NCBI GenBank assembly: GCA_903813345.2
Contig: CAIIXF020000006.1
Location: 7,678,989 to 7,742,988, forward strand
Origin: Owenia fusiformis
Lineage: Eukaryota; Annelida; Polychaeta; Sabellida; Oweniidae
Direction: 5' to 3'
DNA: 64,000 bases
Program-made: the position numbers and the translations under genes
The notes under the pieces: generated by a model
Database searches by the model: none
What the model was told of the DNA's origin: nothing
What the model saw: the letters and a program-made list of their open reading frames with translations, nothing else
In this document: positions 12,801 through 27,800 of the stretch, piece after piece
Layout: every line of letters starts with the position of its first letter
Numbering within the stretch: the stretch's first letter is position 1

Positions 12801-15800
12801 TAAAACAGTAATTCAATTAAAAGGGGAACAAAATATAGAATAAGTACAATTTAAGTACCATTGGGAATGTTTGACTCTTAGATGTTGTGGTATGATCATA
12901 AGGGACACTATGGTTTAATGAACATGGCATGTTATAGTAATTGGATCATTTATTAGAGATCCGATATATATTCAAAGACTTAATATAAAATATATTCCGT
13001 AAACACTAATGGCGATTTATTGGCTTATGCAGCAGATTACAATATCATGCTGATTGCTGAAACTCAGTATCTATAAAAACTGACATGTCAAATTAGAGTT
13101 ATAGTCCATTACCCTGTACACAGTCTAGTTATAAACTAGCCTCTGCCTAGTACAGACTATATTACAGTTTAACAGCCCCACCCTCATGACTGGTGCCTGT
13201 GACAGCCCGGGTCATAAATCATTTCAAACCCACCATGCTGACATTTTCTCAACCAATCAGTGAACTGGAATGAACATGTGTTAAGTGCGTGCTCATTGGA
13301 AATGACTAAAAGGAAGTTGTCCATATTTTGATGATGAACTCCGACTCGGTGAGTTCAAAGATTGGTCAAAAATTGAAAGAGTGAAAACGTACCCTTTCCA
13401 TTCATTCGACTTTGTTTCTTAAAAGAGAGCTTCATTTTCATAGTTTAACTAGACTGCATGCAGGGTAGTGAAAACCAAACTCATTTTTAAAAACGAAGTC
13501 AAATGAATGCAAATGGTATGGATCAATTATATATGTTACCTAAACCTTGATGTGAACCATGTCTCAATTTTGCCAACAACTGCAATAGATCTGGCTTATT
13601 TTGAAGTATATTTCCCCAATTGAATATTTAATTCAACTGGGCAATATATGATGAGTGCAGGAATAGCCTTTAACACAAAACATATCTATGAGGCAGTGGT
13701 AATAGGTATATAATTCAGTTATTAGTCCTGCTTGGACCTTTTTCTTTGAATGTTTGTTGGTATTTAATAGGCCTTAGTCTCGTGAGAGGATTATGGATAG
13801 CTTTTGTAATCCAGTCAACTTGGACAGGAGCATGATGAATGGATCTGACTAACTTTTATTCAAAATAATGATGACAAAATTTTCTCATTTGTACATGACA
13901 AAATTTTCTCATTTGTACATGATACCTTCAAAGTAGAATTTTACTTAAAAAGGGGCACATGTATTTTTACTATAACACGTCCATCATTAAATATTATAAT
14001 GTAACGTATTAATGGGGTCTTGAGGAGGGGTACGAAAAAAAGAGTATAATGTTCAATATTAAAAATGGATTGTAGGATATATTCAGTAAGTATGAAGTTG
14101 AAATTTCACAGGATATTTTATGTCACATGATATGTTTTTAGCCAATCACAGAATGAGAAACATGACAGTGAGTTACTAAGTATAGATGTTCCCAAGTCAG
14201 AAATTTCAAATATTTTATGCACTTTTTCTGTTGAATGATAAATTATTGACTTCATCAAAAACATTCATCCCAATTACTTTTATCTTATCTGGTATTTTTA
14301 TTGATATGGAGACATGATCTATAAATTGGGCATTAATATACCCCCTTTAGTACATCAAGGTTTGGTAATAAATAAAATAAATGTGAACTTTAACTTCGAT
14401 ATAGTACATCTCATGCCACTTTGGGAGAACTTTGAGGATTTTTATGATGAATATAATTAATTTACTCGGTTGGTTGTATGGCCTCTCCCATGTTTTTCAA
14501 GTTTTATTCTATACACCTACTGTGTAGTAAATTGTGGAAGCAGTAAATCCTTGATAAGGGATTATTTATCACCGGTTTGTTACTTGTAAAGGGAGAAAGA
14601 TTATATCAGATCAAATCAAATTGCTCTTTTAATGAAGGCTGTTCCCCAGGGTAACATTGAGTTTGGAATTCGCTGTATTCTACCATGCAAGTTTTATGAA
14701 TTATCTCTGCATCTAGATTCTGCAGATTGTTTACTTGCTTTGTTGTGGCGCGCTCTATTTACTTATATTAGCCACGTATCCTATAAATATTTGGTCTGTG
14801 TGTAATCGTAATCATTATTGGGAATTCAGATACCTCAGACAGCTGATTATTTCTGAGTTCTAAACAAGTGGTTTTGTTCAATAATATTTGTTGTATGTCA
14901 AAATCATCTGTCTCACATTTCTGTTATAAGAAAAACACATTTCACCATCATCTCTTTGATCTATGATGTAACCTGAGTTTCTGTACACATAATCTTATTG
15001 GATTTTCTTTGGGTGTCCTCCAAAATGGCGAAAGCAGTACCACAGAGATTCAATTAATCAGGATTATAATTAAGTCTAATATAGCTCACTAGTCTAACTC
15101 AGGTTCAGTTATTAAATTACAAAGAATTTATTAAATAAATGTACTATTTGCATTTGAGTCATTTAATGTTAAAATGTATTAACTGAGACACTCAAAACTA
15201 TTGCTAGAATTACACCATGAGTTTTAGAAAGGTGCCTAAGGTTTGAACCCGTTTTGAAAAATAGGTGTAATCACGATTGCAGATTTACAAAAGTGCTTTT
15301 CCAAAACTCCTCACTAAAAACTCAAACTCAAGTCACTAAAAACGCCTTAAATCGTTTGGCGCTTTAGCAGTGTAGTGTAATTCCGATTGGCCTTACCCGG
15401 ATTTTTACCATTTGCCCTAAATGAAATAAGCACTTTTAGCATTTTTCAGGTGTAATTCCAGCATATGAAATCAGTAGCACTTACAGTTACTTAAATCTTG
15501 CGACTTACTAGTTACTAATGACGAGATCGGGAGTCCATATTTGGTTGGCAGGTAAACGAATAGATTTGAGGCCTCCATAATCAGACTCATTCCAACTAAG
15601 GTACTCATCATTCCATCTCTGCCTTATAGACAATAAGCACTCAAATGTCTGGTGCTTTTCATCCTGGAAATGGAGGTAAAAAGAGTATGTTAGAGACTAT
15701 GTCAAGACTGAAATAGACACCAAGTCACAAGGTTAAGTTTGTTATGAATAAGTCCTCCTCCTTCATAAAAATTAACTCAGAATTGATTTCCTACAAACAA

Positions 15801-18800
15801 GGTTTTCATTTTTGACGCATATTGAGGCCATACAGTGCCGTTTAATTTTGATGTTTTAGATGGTTTTAGCTTGATACACTTTTTATTTGGATACAGCAGC
15901 TACATTATTATATATGATCAGGGATTGGTATTCTCCTGATAGAAGGGATTCTGATTCAGTTTGATAAAAAAACTAATTCAATGTCGATATGTAAAATATA
16001 TATGTAGAATCAAAGTACTTTGAAGCATGGTAGTGTAAGTATTCTGGTAATTGTAGTTTACCCATTTCAGTTGTTCAGTATTGGGTCATGATGATGATGA
16101 TGTAAAACTAAAATAAAACCTGAATTGTATATTGAATATTTTTTGTTGAGAAAAATCATTCAGTGTTGGTAGGTGTTTACTACAGAGAGGGTAATTTATA
16201 CAGAAGTCAAAAGAGTAGGTGTGAAGGATCGGTGTCTACTAGAAATATATGTTCACTAGAGAGAGGTGGTCATTTAGACAGGTTTTACTGTACATGTATA
16301 TAATTGTCTTTCCTAGCAAGAAGGTAGTTTCAACTTGTAGCCTCTGAACTCTAGGATGGTAGTTTGGACACATAGTTCTTTTTAAGTCAAGTGGCAGCTC
16401 GTGGTATTTGTTTAGCTGGCTGATAGGGTAAGATTGATAGAGTTTTATCAATCCATCATCAAATTGGTAATTTCATTGATTTACTTCTTGCTCAATTTGT
16501 CTGATGGAGTGAATACAACCTCATAGAATGTCTAACAATGTATCAATAGATTGTATTAGTTGATTCAACTTGATTAAAAGCCATATGCTTAACTAACCCA
16601 GTTTTACAGTTGCCCTTCTTATGATGCCAGATAATTAGATTATGGACAAAATACACAAATTTTTAAGAGCTGGGCATATAATGGTAGGCCCCGTGGAATG
16701 ACCTTTGCAACTGTTTTGTATATGATGTCAGAATGTGAGCATTTTTTACTTAAAGCAATTCTACCATAGAATTTCATTGACAGATAATGCAACATCATGG
16801 TAATTAAACATCAAATTAAGATTAATTAGTTTGGGGAACTTCATCTTATGATGCCAAATGATTTTGCAATTTTTACATATTGGGGTCAGTTATACAAACT
16901 TATCCTCTTACCAGGCAGGATTCCTTAAATGATTGACTGCATTCTTGATTGATGGGGAACACAATTATGCAAGCATTGTTACATTGTTTTCCTAAGCTGA
17001 CAATTTTTACATATTGGGGTCAGTTACACAAACTTATCCCCATATCAGCCGGGATTCCTGAAATGATTGACTGCATTCTTGATTGATGGGGAACATAATT
17101 ATGCAAGCATTGTTAGGATTTTATCCTCAAAAATGATCAGGATTTTTTGGAAAGTGATCAAGGTTGTTATCTTCTTGGAAAATGGTCAGGGATTAGATTT
17201 TGAAAAAGTGGTGACATATTGTTATAGTCTCCAACCTTTTTGTAGATGGTGTTTGGCATCTAGTATTCGGCATTTGGTGGTTGGCATTTGGAGTTCTGCA
17301 ACTGCTACAAATGGCAGGTGGTTACATTTTGCAAATTAATGTCTTATATAATTTTTGAAAATGGCCATGTTTGCCTGATTCATTGATTGCTTATTTACTT
17401 TTATGATTGAATGGAATTTGATTAACATTTCGGTATATAGTATACAAAATGTTTATAGAACTTCCAGAAAATAAATTGAAAATGGAAAGGAATATGTATT
17501 TTACTATGATCTTATTCTGCGAGTGAGCTGGTATTGAGTAATTTATATAATCTTGAATTTCTATGCTCTGATCTGATATAATGGTGTTATGAATTTTGTT
17601 TCATTCAATTATTCTCTTAAGGGAAATAAAATTTGACACATGATAATGTTGACTCTACATATGGGTAATGATTAAGTCTTGGGGGGTATACTTGAATATA
17701 CCTTCATCCTAAACAATGTAAATGGAACATCTGAAGAACGTGCTTCTGTAAATATGTTAAATCTCTTTTTTATACTATTAACCTTTGTAAATTATGTAAT
17801 TTAATTTGATGTACATTTGATGCTTTCCCCAACACAGAGGAAATAAAGAAACATAGACATAAGGGCAGGGTAATGTTATTAAATAAAATTTGGTAGAAAA
17901 CAGTAAATACAGTAGTTTATATCAGATTGAGGGTTCGGCTTTCTTCAAAATGGTGTCTCTAAAATTTGAATATAACCTAACAGCAACAGATATGATTCAT
18001 ATTTGAAGTGTTTTACTTCATATTGTTATGAGACTACTAGTTTATAAATGCACAAAGGAGTAGAAAAGTATGAAATGTCAGATACTCATATACTTATTTG
18101 TGAGAATATCTGGCAGGGGAAATGTAAATTCTTTTTTATATTTATTTTATGCTAAAATTATTCCATCAGGAAAACTTCTAATTCTTCTCGAATAACAGCA
18201 ATTGAAAATAAATCTTTTATGTGTGATGTTTTAGGAAATGAGATCTCCGTCAATCTATAATCAATAGATAGTTTTGAAATCTGAGATTAAATCAATTTAT
18301 TCCTGTTATATCAAGTAACTTTAAAACCATGACAGAACCATGATAGTCATGTTTATATCCATGCTTTTCTCTCAACAATTTGAATAAAGTGTCTGATTTT
18401 CTGTTATTTCTATACAAGTTAGAAGATGAATTTCATGCTTGTTTATTTTATTCATCCAATCATTTCTACTCAATAATGTATTTTGAAAGCATGCCTATTG
18501 TCAGATTTTTTCATGGGTGAGAAATTATTGGTATAGAGTCCTGATCATGATGATTCTGATAGTAACCTCATGTACCTGACCAGACAATATTTAGACTTGA
18601 ATTCATGGCTGCACCATAGGGGGCTTGATGGGTGTGGGTAAACCCCCATTCAGATAATATGCCTATTGCGAACTAGTCTTTCACTTGGTAACATCTGTTT
18701 CAGCAGTGGCTTGAATTTAATCACTCAAAATAACAAATATCTTGCCTATTTTACTGTTAGATTACATCTACATGGTCTAGTTTTGGCATAATTTAGAAAA

Positions 18801-21800
18801 TTTTGCAAAGTGCGAAGTGAACAATATTTTCCCAAAATTCTCTAAAATACATACTCTTATATTTTCACCACTGCTATGAGTAGTATTAGAATACTAAAAG
18901 ACTATTTGAATACCATCTTTTATATGGTAAACCAAGATTGTGGATATACAGGTGTTTTTTGCAGCGTACATGTAGTTGTGTCAGTGAGTGAGCTAAATCT
19001 CCATTACAGGAACACAATGATGTGCATATGAGAGGAGCATTAAAGCATGCAGGCACAGCACCTCTTGATTTAAGAGTTTCCTTTTTACAACCACACTAAT
19101 ACCTGACATGCATCAGTCATCTGTTTTAAAAGTCTAATGTAGGTTCCAGATGTCTGATCTTGGCACTGTGGTCCAGCCTCAGTCTTTTTGGAATAAATCG
19201 ACTTGGTTCCAAGTTCCCATCAGATATACACACCTTGATACAGTACTATCTAGTACTCTCCTGCAGTGTTCCAATAAGTCATCTACAGTGTGAGGAATGT
19301 GCTAAATTTAAGTAGTCTTCTTTATAAACATAGTCTTCCCTGCAATATATTTTCTTTTTGACTCTGGAGTACATTTGTCAACTTAGGAAGTTAGTTTCAT
19401 CTGTCCCATGCTGTCTTTTTGCACCAACCATGAAATTCACATCCTGTCAGCAAATGGTAGGCATAGTGCTTTTTGTGGACCCGAGGAATTTGCCATTTCA
19501 TATGTTGGCAAATGCAACCCATATTTGTTCTTCCAGAATAGAATAAGATGCAGTTTTGTTATTGTTAAGGATAACATCTGTATCAGCATCAAAAGCTGTA
19601 TGAATCATTGTGTCGATGTGACCTGATACATCATCTTTGATGCACAGTATCATCCTTGTATCTCCTTCATTGAGTGTGCAAGTTGACATGTCATGGCTTA
19701 GGTGGATTGTCTTAGAGACTCTTAGAGAATAGCAAGTTGTTATAATACACATTAAAATTGCATGATTCATTTTTATGATAAATATTTTAAAAAAAGTTCT
19801 CAATTTATATTACAAAACACTTGTTCATTACATTCTGGAGCAAAAAGATGTTCTTGAGCTGAAAGAGTTCTGGAGAAGAAGAGAAGACCTCCCAAAGTTA
19901 AAAATTATTCTGCTTATAAGCGCGGAGAAGACCTCCTGGACTACTGTAGACAGTCCTCCTGGAGTAGAGACTGTCCTCCTGGAGTAGAGACACTCCTCCC
20001 ACTAGAGAAGTTGAGAAATTCCCCAGAGTAGCGAAGACATCCTGAAGTTAAAACATTTCTCCCGGAGTATCGGAGATCTTTGGAGTTTATATCTTGTTCG
20101 GCTGAATTTGGACAATATATTTGTTGACACTTTATCAGCATTGATTTGACTGTCAATTTAAATGAATATGTGACCACAAGAGAGAAAGCATTTTAGTGTT
20201 TCTCTGCATTTTATCTTTTTCGGTTTTACCTGTGACAGTTTTGATTCTAGTGGTCACACTGACATCTGCAAAAAGGAATTGTTTAATTTGTCTTTAATTG
20301 CATTCAATAAATATTGATTAGACCTCATAAAAAGCAATAATTCATCAATTATTGGCATATTAAATCATGATTTGTGTAAAGAAAAGTCAAAACCAAATAT
20401 ACAGAGTATAAACTTTTTTTTATTAATTATGCATACATTTTTACTCTGTTTACACTGTATCCATGTGTTCCCCTAACCATACATCATCAATTAAAAATAC
20501 ATTTTTAAGGTCAGACTATTACTCTAAGAGCGAGGAGGAAAATTCTTAATAAATGGAGTATAGTTGGTTTGGCAGCATTTTCAGTTAGGGGGAAGTCTTG
20601 GATGAAAATTCTACCTAGGTGATAGCTTCACAGAGTGGTACATAATTCTTTTTTTTCAGGGGTTAGCCCCCCACCCCCCAAAAACACCCCACCCCGGTAA
20701 AATAATTTTTTCATTCTCAATAACTTTAGATATCTTGATGTTTGTAAGTTACATACATAGACATTATATATATGAATCATTTGAAAAATAAATAATGCCA
20801 ATCACTCCTACAGAATTTGAATAATAGTACAAAGTGTGTACCCTAGGGGGCAAATTTGTGACCCATTTTCTTACTATTTAGTCCCCCACTTTTCAATTAG
20901 ACACTGGAAGACATTGGGAAAATTCATGTGAAGTGCCCAGTAGCAGGCCTATGAGCCCTGAAAGGTTCAAACTAATTGAATAAGTCAGAGCCAAGAAAAA
21001 AATTGTTGATTTTTTGAAAATTTTGACATTTTCGAGATGGGTGATTTTGTGTATGACTATAGCTGACGCTTATAGTTTCTAGATCCATCCCTCTTTGATG
21101 TTAAATATGGTTTTAAAGTGTAGAACTAAGATGTAAAAAATAATTGAAATGGGTTTTAAGGAAGTTTAAAGTTTTAAATAAGTCCAAAATTTGAAGAATT
21201 GTACAATAGCAGGTCTGAATTTACGAATTTCAGGTATGACCTTGGATGACCCTTATGTTTTTTATATCTGTCCCTCTTTGATGATATTTATGGTTTTTTA
21301 GTAACAAACTAAGCTGTAAAATATAATTTAGATGGATTTTAAGAAGGTTTAAGGATTTTAACAAGTCAAAATTTGAAGAATTGTACTATATCAGGTCTGA
21401 ATTTATGAATTTCAGGTAAGACCTTGGGAAAGCCTTATATTTTTTTACATCAGTCCCTCTTTGATGATATGTATTGTTTTGTAGTGTGGAACTAGGATGT
21501 AAAAAACTATTAAGATGGATTTTAAGACGGTTTTAGGATTTTCACAAGTTCAAAATTTGAAAAATTGTACAATATTAGGTCAGCAATTAACACATTTCAA
21601 GTATAACCTTGGTTGGTTCTCATGTTTTTTACGCCTATCCCTTTTTCATGATATATTTGGTTTAGTAGTGTTGAAATAATATGTATAACATAATTTGGAT
21701 GTTTTTTTAAAAAAACTAAATGTTTTAAACAAGTTCAAAATCTTGGCGAATTGTACAATATCAGATCTGAAATTAACAGATTTCAAATATAACCTTTGTT

Positions 21801-24800
21801 GGCCCTTATGTTTTTAACATCCCTTTTTGATGATATATATGGTTTAGCAGTGTGGAACTAAAAGGTAAAACATAATTAAAATGGGTTTTAAGGAGGTTTA
21901 AGGTTTTAAACAAGTTCAAAACTTGACAAATTGTACAATATGAGACCTGAAATTTCAGGTATAGCCTTAGATGAGCCTTATGTTTTTTACAGATATCTCT
22001 CTATGATAACATCTATGGTTTTGTAGTATGGAACTAAAGTGTAATTCATAATTTAGATGGGTTTTAAGGAAGTTTTAGGTTCTAAAGAGGTTCAAAACTT
22101 GACAAATTGTACAATATCAGGTCTGTAATTAACAAATTCTAGGTATAGATTTGAATGATCCTCATGCTCTTTACATTCTAAACCTCTTTGATGATTTACA
22201 TGGTTCTGTAGTGTGGGACTAAAATGTAAAACATAATTTAGGAATTTTGGGTTTTAAGGAAGTTTAACCCTAATGTCTGCAGGGGAGGGGGGGGGTCAAA
22301 TTGACCTACCCCTCTGTTTTTTAAATGGTACTTTTTTTCTTGTGCCATCATTATTATTTTTAGCTTGAGCCACAGATAAATGACACCTTTTGGTGTAAAA
22401 ATCAAGGTGATTGGGGGTAGAGGTGCAAAGTCATGATAGTCCGAAGTTGATCCCAATAAAAATGAAATTTATGAAATATTGATGGTTATCCTGTTTTTAA
22501 TACTATAAAAAATGCAAAATGATGATAATTTCTAGATAATCATTGAGCAATAAGTAATAAATATAAACCTCCTTAAAACCCCAAATTCCTAAATTTTGTT
22601 TTACATTTTAGTTCCACACTACAAAACCATGTAAATCATCAAAGAGGTTAAGAATTTCAGACCTAATATTGTACAATTTGTTTTGTTTTGAACTTCTTGA
22701 AAACCTTAACCTTTGAGAGAATCAGATCCAGCAAGTAGCCAAACAAAAAATTGTTTAAATTTTTGAATATTTCTGGCTTATGTCATTCCTTTTCATGTCT
22801 ATTTGCTAAAAATCCCCAAAGTGCACACTTTAGTGTAGGAAAACTAAAGATTTCTACAATAATATATTATTTTTCCATAAGAATGGTTACCATTCTTATT
22901 ATTTTGGGAGTATTTAAACACTTTTCCCCCATTTTTGCACTTTGAATCCAATATAACTTCATCAGTTTTTAACACATCATGAATCTTTTTAAAGATATTG
23001 TACTTTAGATTGTAAGGAATAGATTGGTAGGTGAATTGTACATGTTGCTTGTAATTTTATCACCCCTATAGATCTGATTCTGCCTTTTAACTTCCTTAAA
23101 ACCGATCGATCTAAATTTTGTTTTACATCTTAGTTCCATACTACTAAACCATATATATCATCATAGAGAGATATATACCTGAAATTTGTTAATGTCAGAT
23201 ATGATATTGTACAATTTGTCAAGTTTTGAACAGCTTTAAAACCTTAAACCTTCTCAAAACCCATCTAAATTATGTTTTATCTCTTAGTTCCACACCACTA
23301 TATATTACCAACCATATATTTAAGGAATAAATAATGATAGGCCATTCAATATGGTGAAATTCAGCACGAGTTGGACAGAATGTTGTACAAAGCACGAACC
23401 GAAGGTGAGTGCATTTGTACTATCATTCTTATTCCGATTCAAACATAAAAATTAGTAAAAGCCGTGTCTGTGGAACGGGCATGAAGGAAGAATACGCATG
23501 CTGTCAAGATTCTGAAGTCGGCCGGAAAAATTTTAGAATTTGTTTGGGCTGTTCTATTTTACTCCCCGTTTTAGATTTTATACGGTGTATAAACTTGAAG
23601 TCAGCCATAGTTAAATAGTTACAGTAGTTACGGAGGGAGTAAAAAAGAACAGCTATCCCCGGACAGAGCCCCAGATGTGCAGCTGAGATGTCACTCAAAA
23701 CAATGCAAATTGCAGATTGAATAGAGCATGGTCGTGCATCTATGGAGAATTAGAGAACGTTCTATATTGGCTATGCTGCATTCTGATTGGTTGAGAAATT
23801 CGAATAGAGCACGGTCATGTTTGAATATATAATCATTGAGAGAAAGATGTAAAAAACAAATAAGGGCCATCCACAGTTATACCTAAAATTAATAAATTCC
23901 AGACCTGTTATTGTACAATTCTTAATATTTTTAACTTGTTTAAAACCTTAAACTTGTTTAAAACCTGTCTAACTTATGTTTAATATCTTAGTTCAACACT
24001 ACTAAACCATATATGTCATCAAAAAGGGATAGGTGTAAAAAAAACATAAGGCTCGTCCAAAGTAATACCAAAAAATCATTAATATCAGCTCTGATATTGT
24101 ATAATTCGTAAAAATTTGAACTTGTTGAAATCCTTAAACTTCTTTAAAACCCATCTTAATAATGATTTACATATTAGCTCCACACTACTAAACAATATAT
24201 ACATATACATTGTATCATCAAAAAGGGATAGATGTTAAAAATATAAGGGCCAAGCAAGATTATACCTTAAATTCATTAATTTCTGATATTGTACAATACG
24301 CCAAGATTTTGAACTTGTTTAAAACGTTAACCTTCTTTAAAACCTATCTAAATTATGTTTTACATATTTCCACACTACTAAACCAAATATATCATGAAAA
24401 GGAGATAGGTTTAAAAATCATATGGGCCAACCAAGGTTATACTTGAAATTTGTTAATTGCAGATTTGATATTGTACATTTCTTCAAATTGTTTAAATCCT
24501 CAAACCTTCTTAAAATGCATCTAAATTATTTTTTACATCATAGTTCCACACTACAAAACCATACATATCACCAAAGAGGGACAGATGTAGAAAATATAAG
24601 GCTCATCCAAGGTCTTACCTAAAATTTGCAAATTCAGACCTGATATTGTACAATTCTTCAAAACTTGTTGGAATCCTAAAACCTTCTTAAAATTCATCTA
24701 AATTATATTTTACATCTTAGTTCCATACCATAAAACCAGGAATATCATCAAAGGGTGATATAGATGTAAAATATAGATGTAAAAAACAAAAGGGTCGTCC

Positions 24801-27800
24801 ACGGTCATACGTGAAATTCAAAAATACAGATCTGATATTATACAATTCTTCAAATTTTGGACTCATTAAAATCCTTAAACACTCTTCAAAACCATCTTAA
24901 TCATTTTTGAATCTTTGATCCACACTACAACACAATACATATCATCAAAGAGTGACAGATGTAAAAATATAAGGCCCATCCAAGGTCTTACCTGAAATTC
25001 GTAAATTCAGACCTGATATTGTACAATTCTTCAAATTTTGAACTCATTAAGATACTTAAACCTTCTTAAAATTCATCTACATATTATACATCTTAGTTCC
25101 ACACTATAAAACCATGAATATCATCAAAGAGGGAAGGATGTAAAAAACGTAAGGCTCGTCCAAGGTCATACTGGAAATTCATAAATTCAGACCTGATATT
25201 GTACAATTCTTCAAATTTTGGACTCATTTAAAATCCTTAAACCTTCAAATCCATCTAAATTATTTTTACTCATTAGTTTCACACTACAAAACCATCCATA
25301 TCATCAAAGAGGGACAGATGTAAAAAATATAAGGCTCATTCAAGGTCTTACCTGAAATTCATAAATTCAGACCTTATATTGTATAATTTTTCAAATTTTG
25401 GATTTGTTAAAATCCTTAAACCACCTTAAAAACCATCTAAATTATTTTGTAAATCTTAGTTCCATACTACAAAACCATAAATATCATCAAAAGGGGACAG
25501 ATGTAAAAAATCTAAGGCTCATCCAAGGTCTTACCTTAAATTCGTAAATTCAGACCAGATATTGTACAATTCTTCGAATTTTGAACTTGTTTAAAACTTT
25601 TAACTTCCTTAAAACCCATTTTAATTATTTTTTACATCTTAGTTCCATACTTCAAAACCATATTTATTATCAAAGAGGGATAGATCTAGAAACCATAGGC
25701 CTCAGCTATAGTCATACACAAAATCATGCCTCTCAAAAATGTCAAATTTTTCAAAAAATCAACAATTTTTTTCTCGGCTCATACTGATTCAATCAATTTG
25801 AACCTTTCAGGGCTTATAGGTCTGCTGCTGGGCACTTCAGGTGAATTTTTCCAATGTCTTCCAGTGTCTGATTGAAAAGTGAGGCTCTAAATAGTAAGAA
25901 AATGGGTCACGAATTTGCCCCCTGGGTTACACACTTTGTACTATTATTCAAATTCTGTAGGAGTGATTGGCATTATTTATTTTTCAAATGATTCATATAT
26001 ATAATGTCTATGTATGTAACTTACAAACATCAAGATATCTAAAGTTATTGAGAATGAAAAAATTATTTTGCCGGGGTGGGGTGTTTTTGGGGGGTGAGGG
26101 GCTAATCCCTGAAAAAAAAGAATTATGTACCACTCTGTGAAGCTATCACCTAGGTAGAATTTTCATCCAAGACTTCCCCCTAACTGAAAATGCTGCCAAA
26201 CCAACTATACTCCATTTATTAAGAATTTTCCTTCTCGCTCTTAGAGTATATTGTCTGTGATGCACTATTTGAACAGTAATTTGTTAAAATAGTTTTTCAT
26301 GTACCTTAGACTACCTGACATTATAAACTTTTTAGGAACCTGGTATCTGAGCTAAAATTAGCCAAGAGTTTGAAATTATAACCTTAGTACCTAAAAAGTG
26401 ACAGAATAGATTTCCTTATGTTAAAGTATAGTTTGGGATATTTGGGGTTTGTTTTCTTGATCAAACCCGTTTTGCTCTTAAGTGCTTTTACTTGCTGTGT
26501 TTTATAATGCTCTTTGTTCTCCTCCCTTGGGGCACTTTGCTTACGAATTTATCTCCAAGTCAACACTTTGTCTGTATCCACTTAAAAATGAGCATGATAA
26601 TAATATGTGTAGACAACAGACCCATAAAGAAAATTTAAAAAATGTTAATTTTTATCATAAAGAGTGAAAAATATGTATGCTGTAGCGTAGCCAGGATGGG
26701 GCAGATGAGGCGATTGCTTCATCGTTTTTTAACATCCTTTGAGAAATATTCCTTTAGCAATTATTAACGAGTTATAAATGTTTTGCATAACTTTTATTGA
26801 TTTTTAATCTGAAATCATCAAATTCTGATTCAATTGTGAATAATCTTATTACTTAAGAGTTATCATGTTCTTCTATTGCTAGGCAAGCAAGGCAAGGTTT
26901 GGAAAATTGTTTGCCTTTATCTTTTTAATATAAGGGTTAGTGAGCAATTTTTACATTAAAAAAATTGCCATGGTTTATATTGAAGAAAAACACTTAAGGT
27001 AGGCTAATAGATTCTGTGATCAAATATGACCCCAGGGATTAAAGTTTGAGTCTATGTGTATGGTTTTTCTATTAGACGATGAAAAGTAAAATGTAACTAT
27101 CCTCACTGATGGATAAAGGCCATAGTCAATATTTCAATGTCCAGTAAAGAATATATGGTAGGCCCATAGACCATTTACAAATTTAACCTCATTGATTTCT
27201 TTGAATTTAGAAGTCACTTAGATTATAGGTTTATCAACAGTAATCCATATGATTTCAAAAAGTCTGAGTGGGCTCTGAACCATCACAAAATTATCAGCGA
27301 TATATCTATATTCACCTGACCCCTAAAAGTATTTGTTTTTTGCAACCCAGCTCACTTAAATATATGATGAAAGATCATGATGAAATCATAAAGCTTCATA
27401 ACAAGTATGTTTATATGTTTAACCCATGGGAGGATGTTCAGCCTGGAAATTATTTGAAACCAATACATTCCTATAGGCTAACAACCAAATAATACTGTGC
27501 TGCCATTTGTGAAGCAGACTCATTCAGAAAAACAATCTAGTGAACTATCATTAATTTCCTATCTCAATTTCTCAATGTCATAGACTTTTACTCACATATT
27601 GATAAAAAATAGTGCAAGTCTTGTTTTGATACTGGAATTCAAGAAAAAACATGTTCCTAACAAGCATGAATGTTTATGTACATATTCCCCACGAGTAATT
27701 AGAACTGGGAGGATTTCTCAGTGAGCTTGGACAAATATCATTAGAGAGGTTCTGATAAGATAGAACAAGGCACACCTGGATTAAATGAAGCCAGATGTTG

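Larger units (their letters stand above)
20522..26246. mobile_element. 5.7-kb foldback element with long inverted arms of tandem monomers, nAChR intron 2
   Basis: The left end CTCTAAGAGCGAG (from 20522) and right end CTCGCTCTTAGAG (to 26246) are exact inverses, each flanked by TA, which suggests a TA target duplication. About 530 bp at each end (20522-21049 and about 25716-26246) are inverted copies, roughly 95% alike by eye. Inward, each arm becomes an array of about 182-bp monomers in opposite orientation: about 7 on the left (21050-22260) and about 13 on the right (from 22560). A non-repeated centre lies at 22262-22560 and two further interruptions fall in the right arm. No transposase ORF was seen. 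The plan (long TIRs made largely of subrepeats) is that of Foldback-class elements; the family assignment is open. Confidence 0.85.
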
